The position numbers and the translations under genes were made by a program. The notes under the pieces were generated by a model. It was not told where the DNA came from. It was given only the letters and a program-made list of their open reading frames with translations, and ran no database searches. A stretch of DNA of 6,478 bases from positions 1 to 6,478 of the forward strand of contig CAMPJF010000060.1 in the NCBI GenBank assembly GCA_946886725.1. Direction: 5' to 3'. Shown piece by piece: positions 1-3,999 of this stretch (the first letter of the stretch is position 1; every line of letters starts with the position of its first letter). Source of the DNA: an uncultured Candidatus Saccharibacteria bacterium (GTDB taxonomy: Bacteria; Patescibacteria; Saccharimonadia; Saccharimonadales; UBA6022).

Positions 1-163
1 CCGCTACTTTTTTGTCGTCCGCTGGCTGCGAAGCAGTCGGAGTCGCCGCAGGCTGAGCCGTACGTCGCTGCACCGCATATGCGCCTCCTACAAGTAAAAC
101 GGTCAAAATGCCGCCGATTAATAGAAAACTGAGTATCGAACCACCCTGATTTGAACTCGCCAT
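1..163 (-). CDS. N-terminal part of a small single-pass membrane protein (runs off window)
   Basis: The reading frame opens at ATG 163 and stays open for 54 codons to the window edge, so the C-terminus is missing. The start is supported by GAGAGG six bases upstream and a perfect TATAAT box further up. The first residues are MASSNQGG, followed by a hydrophobic segment at about residues 9-29 (SILSFLLIGGILTVLLVGGA). After that come basic QRR and then a stretch rich in Ala, Pro, Thr and Gln with DDKK, which looks like a flexible linker. The layout suggests a short cytoplasmic tail, one membrane helix and an extracytoplasmic part, though the RR after the helix leaves the orientation open. I do not recognise the family, and no function can be given from the visible part. 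Confidence 0.72.
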   Translation of the reverse strand, partial: MASSNQGGSILSFLLIGGILTVLLVGGAYAVQRRTAQPAATPTASQPADDKKVA

Positions 164-189
164 AGGTTACCTCTCATTTACTTTTTTTT

Positions 190-218
190 ATTATATCCCC
201 TTTCACCCCTAAGCGCAA
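190..218 (-). promoter_or_regulatory. Promoter for the left-edge membrane protein gene
   Basis: On the minus strand there is TTGCGC (213-218), a 17-base spacer, then a perfect TATAAT (190-195). Transcription would start near 183, giving a leader of about 20 bases that holds the GAGAGG ribosome-binding site. This is a conventional leadered promoter, unlike the divergent ROK promoter. Confidence 0.6.
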
Positions 219-223
219 CTTAG
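209..223. promoter_or_regulatory. Inverted repeat between divergent promoters, possible operator
   Basis: CTAAG-CGCAA-CTTAG is a perfect 5-base inverted repeat with a 5-base centre. It covers the -35 hexamer of the leftward promoter and the -35 region of the rightward ROK promoter, so a bound dimer could affect both. The arms are short and may be a chance match. Confidence 0.25.
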
Positions 224-229
224 TGATTT

Positions 230-246
230 TATGCTACACTACTAAC
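230..246 (+). promoter_or_regulatory. Extended -10 promoter of the ROK kinase gene, predicted leaderless
   Basis: TGC-TACACT (232-240) is an extended -10 element, matching TGn-TATAAT at TG plus four of six hexamer bases. No good -35 is seen. A start 6-7 bases after the hexamer falls on or next to the A of ATG 247. No Shine-Dalgarno lies between, so the mRNA is predicted to be leaderless. Confidence 0.5.
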
Positions 247-1062
247 ATGTTAGTGACAGTCGACACCGGTGGGACAAAAACGTTAATCGCCAGCTTTGAA
301 CAAAATGGTGATATTGGCGAAATGATTAAATTTCCTACGCCGAAGAATCAAGACGATTACGTCGCACTGCTACGCAAAACGCTTCAAGAAAATTATGCAG
401 GTATGTCGATTGAAGCAGTTGTTGTTGGCCTACCTGGGATTGTCAAAGATGGTGTTGCCATCTGGTGTAACAACCTTGGCTGGAAAAACTTCAACGCCGC
501 CCAAGCGCTTACCGGTGTACTTGGCGATGCGCCAGTTCTCATCGAAAATGATGCAAATCTTGCTGGCCTTTCAGAAACAAAGATTCTCAGCCCAGTACCC
601 ACCTCATCGCTTTACGTAACCGTCAGTACCGGTATCGGCACTGGCATTATTACCAGCGGAAAGATCGACCCTGCACTTCGCTATAGCGAGGGGGGGCGAG
701 CGCTTGTCGAATTTGACGGTGTGGTTCGCGAGTGGGAAAGCTTCGCCTCTGGTAGAGCGATTTATCAGACCTACGGAAAATACGCCCGTGACATAACCAG
801 CGAGAAAGTCTGGAAACAGGTCGCCGACCGCATCAGCCGAGGCTTCCTCGCAATGATCCCTATCATTCAGCCAGAAATCATCATTATCGGTGGCAGTATC
901 GGTAGCTACTTTGATAAATACGGACCCCAGCTCGAAGCACTACTAAAAGAGAAGCTTCCCGTACATATCACCTGCCCTCGTATTATTCCTGCAGCCCACC
1001 CCGAAGAAGCTGTGATTTATGGATGCTATTATTATGCCGTCGATTACCTTGCTAGTCAGTAA
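247..1062 (+). CDS. ROK-family sugar kinase (glucokinase-like)
   Basis: This 271-residue cytoplasmic protein belongs to the ROK branch of the ASKHA superfamily, which phosphorylates hexoses or amino-sugars with ATP. Visible motifs are phosphate-1 DTGGTKT (residues 6-12), IENDAN with the expected catalytic Asp102, phosphate-2 STGIGTG (127-133), ESFASGRAI (from Glu164) matching the ROK ExxaSGrai segment, and the adenosine-side IIGGSIG (213-219). It is slightly shorter than the usual 300 or so. The Cys-rich zinc motif (CxCGxxGC) of many ROK kinases is absent, and the sugar-contacting EhGH is replaced by EGGR (148-151). Substrate is therefore uncertain, and an altered-specificity or non-sugar-kinase role is possible. 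GTG 223 in the same frame would add eight residues, but it lies before the predicted -10 box; ATG 247 starts exactly as ROK proteins do. The 3' end overlaps the next gene, suggesting co-transcription. Confidence 0.88.
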   Translation: MLVTVDTGGTKTLIASFEQNGDIGEMIKFPTPKNQDDYVALLRKTLQENYAGMSIEAVVVGLPGIVKDGVAIWCNNLGWKNFNAAQALTGVLGDAPVLIENDANLAGLSETKILSPVPTSSLYVTVSTGIGTGIITSGKIDPALRYSEGGRALVEFDGVVREWESFASGRAIYQTYGKYARDITSEKVWKQVADRISRGFLAMIPIIQPEIIIIGGSIGSYFDKYGPQLEALLKEKLPVHITCPRIIPAAHPEEAVIYGCYYYAVDYLASQ

Positions 1063-1489
1063 ATTACAGGCCGACCACCCAGCATATACCTTTACGGCCA
1101 GTGACACCTTTCGCTGGTCCCCGCAAGAGAAACGAATTTACTATGATCAGTCCTCGGAGGACAGTGCCTCACTTCTCCACGAACTATCCCATGCAACATT
1201 AGGACACAGCCAATACAATAAGGATATCGAGTTAATCGAAATGGAGCGAGACGCATGGGAGTACGCTATAGCTACATTAGCCGTCGATTACGATGTTGCG
1301 ATCAGCGACGACATCGCCCAAGACGCACTAGACACCTACCGCAATTGGCTACACGCCCGAAGCGCCTGCCCGCAGTGTGCTGCCACGGGCGTACAAACAA
1401 AAAAGAATGAATACAAGTGTATCGCTTGCGGGACGAAATGGCGCGTCAACGAGGCGCGAGTCTGTTCGTTGCGAAGATATCGCCTATAA
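1034..1489 (+). CDS. Small HExxH metallopeptidase-like protein with C-terminal zinc ribbon
   Basis: A protein of about 151 residues. HELSHATLGH (residues 49-58 from ATG 1034) is a zincin motif in the style of ImmA/IrrE-type or other minigluzincin metallopeptidases. MERDAWEYA about 13 residues later provides a plausible third ligand in the ExxxA arrangement (Glu71). The C-terminal part has CPQC (112-115) and CIAC (129-132), a four-Cys zinc ribbon, followed by a basic tail ending RRYRL. There is no signal peptide or membrane segment, so it is probably cytoplasmic. ATG 1019 is an alternative start that adds MDAII. Either start lies inside the ROK gene (29 or 44 bases of overlap), so translation is probably coupled. 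Neither start has a good Shine-Dalgarno. Unlike classical ImmA, no helix-turn-helix partner is adjacent. The motif calls are firm; the substrate and partner are unknown. Confidence 0.75.
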   Translation: MPSITLLVSKLQADHPAYTFTASDTFRWSPQEKRIYYDQSSEDSASLLHELSHATLGHSQYNKDIELIEMERDAWEYAIATLAVDYDVAISDDIAQDALDTYRNWLHARSACPQCAATGVQTKKNEYKCIACGTKWRVNEARVCSLRRYRL

Positions 1490-1523
1490 AAATACCCCAG
1501 AGACTGAACTCTGGGGTATTTTT
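1488..1523. terminator. Strong bidirectional rho-independent terminator
   Basis: A perfect 15-bp stem (1488-1502 with 1509-1523) has a 6-base loop (ACTGAA), a core of CCCCAGAG/CTCTGGGG and A5/T5 edges that supply a U-tract in both directions. It sits between convergent genes. The TAA stop of the upstream plus-strand gene (1487-1489) already overlaps its first bases. Confidence 0.93.
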
Positions 1524-1537
1524 ATGCAATGCGTTGT

Positions 1538-1744
1538 TTACGCAGAAGCGTCAGTAACAACTTTTTTGCGGCGTGAAATCCGACCACCTTTTGCGCCAGC
1601 GATACGTGCTAGCTCAGGATTAGCGGCGAATCCACCTGTACGGCCGTTCTGTCCGCCCTTTGCACCAATCTTCGCGTAGAAGTTTGGATCTTTTGCTAAG
1701 TTCTTTGCAGCCGCTTTTTGGCCACCAGCTTTTGTTCCAGCCAT
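1538..1744 (-). CDS. KGG-repeat small stress protein (YciG/GsiB-like)
   Basis: A 68-residue, basic, Gly/Ala/Lys-rich hydrophilic protein. Three copies of the KGG-type motif are visible: TKAGGQKAA (residues 4-12), AKIGAKGGQNGRTGGFA (24-40) and ARIAGAKGGRISRR (46-59). DPNFYAKIGAKGG and GGFAANPELARIAGAKGG match the family of small KGG proteins found in many bacteria, including general stress protein GsiB and E. coli YciG, and commonly in CPR genomes. The exact role is unknown; the family is linked to stress and is probably intrinsically disordered. The lysines and arginines could allow nucleic-acid binding, which is inference. The start at 1744 has AGAGGAGA upstream (GGAG nine bases from ATG). 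It is monocistronic, with its own consensus promoter and terminator, which suggests high expression. Confidence 0.9.
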   Translation of the reverse strand: MAGTKAGGQKAAAKNLAKDPNFYAKIGAKGGQNGRTGGFAANPELARIAGAKGGRISRRKKVVTDASA

Positions 1745-1790
1745 GGATTAATTCTCCTCTTATCTAAGGTCTCCACCTCAGTTATTACCT

Positions 1791-1805
1791 CACATATGAT
1801 ATGTG
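1791..1805. promoter_or_regulatory. 15-base palindrome at the KGG gene transcription start, candidate operator
   Basis: CACATAT-G-ATATGTG has perfect 7-base arms around one base. It falls at about +4 to +18 of the predicted KGG transcript, where a bound repressor would block initiation. As RNA it could only form a poor hairpin because the loop is too small, so DNA binding is the likelier use. Confidence 0.4.
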
Positions 1806-1814
1806 TATGTTTTT

Positions 1815-1843
1815 ATATTAGCATAGCATAGCCATTTTGTCAA
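1815..1843 (-). promoter_or_regulatory. Near-consensus promoter of the KGG gene
   Basis: On the minus strand there is a perfect TTGACA (1838-1843), a 17-base spacer, then TAATAT (1815-1820) preceded by TGC, giving an extended -10. The spacer holds a tandem GCTATGCTATGC. The predicted start is near 1808, giving a leader of about 60 bases with a strong Shine-Dalgarno. It is the best sigma-70-type promoter in the window. Confidence 0.8.
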
Positions 1844-1879
1844 TATGTACATAAGCACTTTTTTATTATATTTGTACTG

Positions 1880-1908
1880 TTGCACATATCCAGCTAGTGC
1901 TATATTAT
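1880..1908 (+). promoter_or_regulatory. Rightward promoter with no annotated gene downstream
   Basis: TTGCAC (1880-1885), a 17-base spacer, then TATTAT (1903-1908); alternatively, the extended -10 TGC-TATATT (1898-1906). Either gives a start near 1913-1915. It is divergent from the KGG promoter. Confidence 0.5.
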
Positions 1909-1912
1909 AAAT

Positions 1913-1990
1913 ATGCACCTGTTTGAATCCCAAATTTAGATTCAAATGCAAAAACAAACGACCCTATCTGCGAGATGGGTCGTTTTTTAT
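1913..1990 (+). ncRNA. Candidate small RNA of about 75 nt
   Basis: The stretch between the promoter at 1880-1908 and a terminator holds no normal gene. The predicted transcript has an 8-bp perfect hairpin (1922-1929 with 1939-1946, TTTGAATC/GATTCAAA), a short A-rich linker, then a terminator stem and six Ts. An 8-codon open frame starts at ATG 1913 (encoding MHLFESQI) and stops at 1939, placed six bases after the extended -10 as in the ROK gene. It could be a tiny peptide or chance. No known RNA family is recognised. The same terminator may also serve the minus-strand genes, which weakens the case. Confidence 0.35.
1956..1988. terminator. Rho-independent terminator, probably bidirectional
   Basis: The stem AAACGACCC/GGGTCGTTT (1956-1964 with 1977-1985) continues past one bulged T into ATCT/AGAT, closed by a GCG loop. 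Six Ts follow on the plus strand. On the minus strand the tail reads TTTGTTTTT, so it can also end transcription arriving from the DUF1232 gene. Confidence 0.82.
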
Positions 1991-2025
1991 TTGAATAAAT
2001 CTTTAGAGCAACGCGGCAATTAAAG

Positions 2026-2056
2026 CGGGCACAGACAGGTTATCTGTCTGTACCCG
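2026..2056 (-). terminator. Stable hairpin just after the DUF1232 gene
   Basis: CGGG-c-ACAGACAG, a 5-base loop and CTGTCTGT-a-CCCG form 12 pairs with one mismatch. It begins five bases past the stop codon at 2061. The minus-strand tail is only CTTTAATT, so it may act as a 3' stability element or a weak terminator, with the stem at 1956-1988 as the main stop. Confidence 0.5.
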
Positions 2057-2060
2057 TAAG

Positions 2061-2342
2061 CTATGACCGATCATTATCTATAGGAGTATACCTATACTGC
2101 TTGGATAGCCACCCCAAGATCGAGCGGGCGGCCAACAAAACTAGACCTTCATCAACCAACCCCAATAGCGGAAAAGCATCTGTTGGCTCAGGAAATACTG
2201 CGTATATCACGCCTACTAATGTAGCGCCAATAATCGCAGCCTTCCTTGCCTTACTTGCATTGGGATCTCGTAACAAGCGCCAACTCGCCTTAAAGACACC
2301 TAGCTTCCGCAACTTGCTGTACTTATTAAATGCGTTCGACAT
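2061..2342 (-). CDS. DUF1232-like small membrane protein
   Basis: A 93-residue protein. A basic N-terminal stretch of about 35 residues precedes a hydrophobic segment (about 35-51) running into YAVFPEPTDAFPLLGLVDEGLVLL (47-70). This matches the DUF1232 signature, Y-x-x-x-P followed by an acidic/proline turn and a [LI]G-x-x-D[ED]-x-x-[VL]L block. The function of DUF1232 proteins is not established; they are membrane-associated. The usual PiDliPD core is degenerate here (PEPTDAFP), so the assignment is probable rather than certain. The start at 2342 is supported by GGAGGGG nine bases upstream. It has its own promoter in the gap after the preceding gene and is followed by a hairpin. Confidence 0.72.
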   Translation of the reverse strand: MSNAFNKYSKLRKLGVFKASWRLLRDPNASKARKAAIIGATLVGVIYAVFPEPTDAFPLLGLVDEGLVLLAARSILGWLSKQYRYTPIDNDRS

Positions 2343-2389
2343 GTCTATCTACCCCTCCATCGCTAATGTAGCTCGTAGCCTACCAGGTC

Positions 2390-2418
2390 ATTAAACATGC
2401 ATCTCACCCTAGAGTCAA
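2390..2418 (-). promoter_or_regulatory. Promoter of the DUF1232-like gene
   Basis: On the minus strand TTGACT (2413-2418), a 17-base spacer, then TTTAAT (2390-2395). The start would be near 2383, giving a leader of about 40 bases containing the GGAGGGG site. It lies wholly in the gap after the preceding gene's stop. Confidence 0.62.
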
Positions 2419-2443
2419 GGCTAAACCTGATGTCTTGCAAATC

Positions 2444-3220
2444 TCAGCTGAAAGCCTCTATATACACATCTTTTAATCTAGTCGTAAGTTTCGACAGATT
2501 TTCAGTAGCGTTTAATGATATAGCGTTTAATCCATCGTAACTTGTACCAAGCGTACTTTGAGCAGTAATGTATCTAGCCTTATCTTTTGATTGATGAGCA
2601 GTAATAAGTTCTTCCCATGCTGCTTTCACTGCAGTGGACTTTTCAACTGCTACTTGCTGAGTCGGCTTAAAGGCAGCACTCACCGTTAAGGCCTGCACAT
2701 CGTTGACTACTTGCCCCCAAAGCTCGACTTGCGCATCCCACGTCACGTCACTCACCTCACTAGGCGGAAGCGCCGACGCACTTATTTTTGCCAGCCGATG
2801 ATCGTCTGCAATATACGCAGTAACGATATTGAGCTGCTTTTGGAACGCGACTGCATTTGCGACGAGATTTTGACATGCAACCTGTGCATCCCGATACTCC
2901 GCAACAAAGCGTTGCTGCCATGTCACCGCGGCAGATACCTGACATACTGACGACTGCTCAGAGTTAATGCGCTGCGATACACCCTCAAGCTCCACGAGTA
3001 GCGCGCCCTGATCTTTTTCGTTCGCAACCGGTAACTCAATAATTTTTTTGATATCAGACTTGGCTGTTTGATGCCACTGAATGTAGCTAGGTGCGTACTG
3101 CGCCCATACATGTCGACTCCAAAGCACATAGCACCCAACAACTACCACCAATACGGTGACACTTATACCAAGCAAACCCTTCCTTGAGCGCCATCCACGC
3201 AATCGCGACAGCATCATCAT
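2444..3220 (-). CDS. Single-pass membrane protein with helical ectodomain, family unknown
   Basis: A 258-residue protein from ATG 3220. A basic tail (RLRGWRSRK) precedes a strong membrane helix at about residues 15-34 (GLLGISVTVLVVVVGCYVLW). The remaining 220 or so residues are hydrophilic, Ala/Gln/Val-rich and mostly helical in appearance, with two ectodomain cysteines (Cys93 and Cys116) that could pair. The topology is inferred as N-in with the bulk outside. The start is chosen because ATG 3220 overlaps the TGA of the upstream protease gene as ATGA, a classic coupling arrangement; two more in-frame ATGs follow directly (3217, 3214). ATG 3247 would only add nine charged residues. No family is recognised. 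Coupling to the DUF3152 protease suggests a partner or anchor role, which is inference. Confidence 0.75.
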   Translation of the reverse strand: MMMLSRLRGWRSRKGLLGISVTVLVVVVGCYVLWSRHVWAQYAPSYIQWHQTAKSDIKKIIELPVANEKDQGALLVELEGVSQRINSEQSSVCQVSAAVTWQQRFVAEYRDAQVACQNLVANAVAFQKQLNIVTAYIADDHRLAKISASALPPSEVSDVTWDAQVELWGQVVNDVQALTVSAAFKPTQQVAVEKSTAVKAAWEELITAHQSKDKARYITAQSTLGTSYDGLNAISLNATENLSKLTTRLKDVYIEAFS

Positions 3221-3954
3221 AGACCGATCCCCAGCTGCGTCGACCATAGCTCACTTGCGGTCGGCCAAGCATTAAAAGCACACCCCTGTAAATCAATTGA
3301 CTGTTGCTGCATCACCTGCGCAGGCTGACCAGCACCCGAACAATTAGAATGCCCGTGCCCCAGCCAGTGCCCCGTTTCATGATTGACGACCATGTGACGA
3401 TAATCACGCAGCGACCCTCCGGCATTATTCCACGACGGTGTCGCGCCTTGCCATCGATCCTGATTAATAATAACGTATCGGCCAGCCCGACAGCTGTAAT
3501 CTACGCCACACCCAGATGAGAAGCTTGTCATTTGTGAAGCTTCGCTAAGTGCTAATGTAAAATCACCGCTATTTTGCACCTCCTGGAATGTCACTCCTAG
3601 ACGCGACCAGCCGCGACCGTCATTAAGCGTTGCGTTCGCTTGCGCGCGGAACTCAGCTAAATTAGTCGTTATACTACCCCTTGTCATGATGTCGTACGTC
3701 ACGACTCGTCCAGTAGCTGCCTTTTTTGCCTGCGCAGCAGCCTGTTCGGCGGCATTTTGATCCTTCAGCCACTGCGGCTCAGTCAGCGCCGGCATCTTAA
3801 AGGTTGCCAGTGTTGCCGGCGTGCGCTGCAGGCGTGTGACCTGAGAACTTAACTCCTCGGCATCAGGTGATGAACTGACTGTTGGCATAGCTGGACTGAA
3901 CGCCAATAGTCCAGCGCCAACCGTTGCATACGTTACAGAACACATCATACACAT
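3217..3954 (-). CDS. DUF3152 secreted metzincin-type zinc protease
   Basis: A 245-residue protein. The N-terminus has a modest hydrophobic stretch (about residues 6-25) that may act as a signal peptide or anchor, although it lacks a basic n-region. A low-complexity Ala/Gln/Lys linker (about 60-82) follows, then a DUF3152 domain from about 83 to the end. Diagnostic features are the NDGRGWSRLGVTFQEV segment (111-126), YVIINQDRW (160-168), and VVNHETGHWLGHGH (189-202) with metzincin-type ligands His192, His196 and His202 and catalytic Glu193. PAQVMQQQ with Met215 is the likely Met-turn. Cys149/155 and Cys205/225 could form disulfides, as expected outside the cell. DUF3152 is mainly known from Actinobacteria; its substrate is not known to me. 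ATG 3954 is preceded in frame by TAA, so the start cannot move upstream; ATGs at codons 3 and 4 are alternatives. The stop overlaps the next gene by four bases. Confidence 0.85.
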   Translation of the reverse strand: MCMMCSVTYATVGAGLLAFSPAMPTVSSSPDAEELSSQVTRLQRTPATLATFKMPALTEPQWLKDQNAAEQAAAQAKKAATGRVVTYDIMTRGSITTNLAEFRAQANATLNDGRGWSRLGVTFQEVQNSGDFTLALSEASQMTSFSSGCGVDYSCRAGRYVIINQDRWQGATPSWNNAGGSLRDYRHMVVNHETGHWLGHGHSNCSGAGQPAQVMQQQSIDLQGCAFNAWPTASELWSTQLGIGL

Positions 3955-3966
3955 AATTTATCTCTT

Positions 3967-3972
3967 ATTATA
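3967..3972 (-). promoter_or_regulatory. -10 box of the DUF3152 protease gene
   Basis: A perfect TATAAT (minus strand) ends 12 bases before ATG 3954, so the 5' leader would be only about 5-6 bases, too short for a normal Shine-Dalgarno. No convincing -35 is seen. It lies in the 51-base gap after the M14 gene, so the protease gene may have its own transcript as well as read-through. Confidence 0.45.
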
Positions 3973-3999
3973 TACCAAATCGCTTACGCTAACGGTGCG

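Noticed and set aside
223..246. GTG 223 as start of the ROK gene
   Set aside because: The extra eight residues contain the predicted -10 box, and ATG 247 begins exactly at the conserved ROK N-terminus.
690..696. Seven-G run as a frameshift
   Set aside because: ROK motifs continue in the same frame on both sides, so no frameshift is needed.
2101..2394. A 97-codon plus-strand open frame
   Set aside because: It lies antisense to the DUF1232 gene, has no ribosome-binding site and has no recognisable domain.
3221..3247. ATG 3247 as start of the coupled membrane protein
   Set aside because: It would add only nine residues inside the upstream gene, whereas ATG 3220 forms the typical ATGA stop-start overlap.
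2444..3954. TGA recoding as glycine, as in some CPR lineages
   Set aside because: Genes at 2444 and 3217 end at TGA in places consistent with true stops, including a stop-start overlap.
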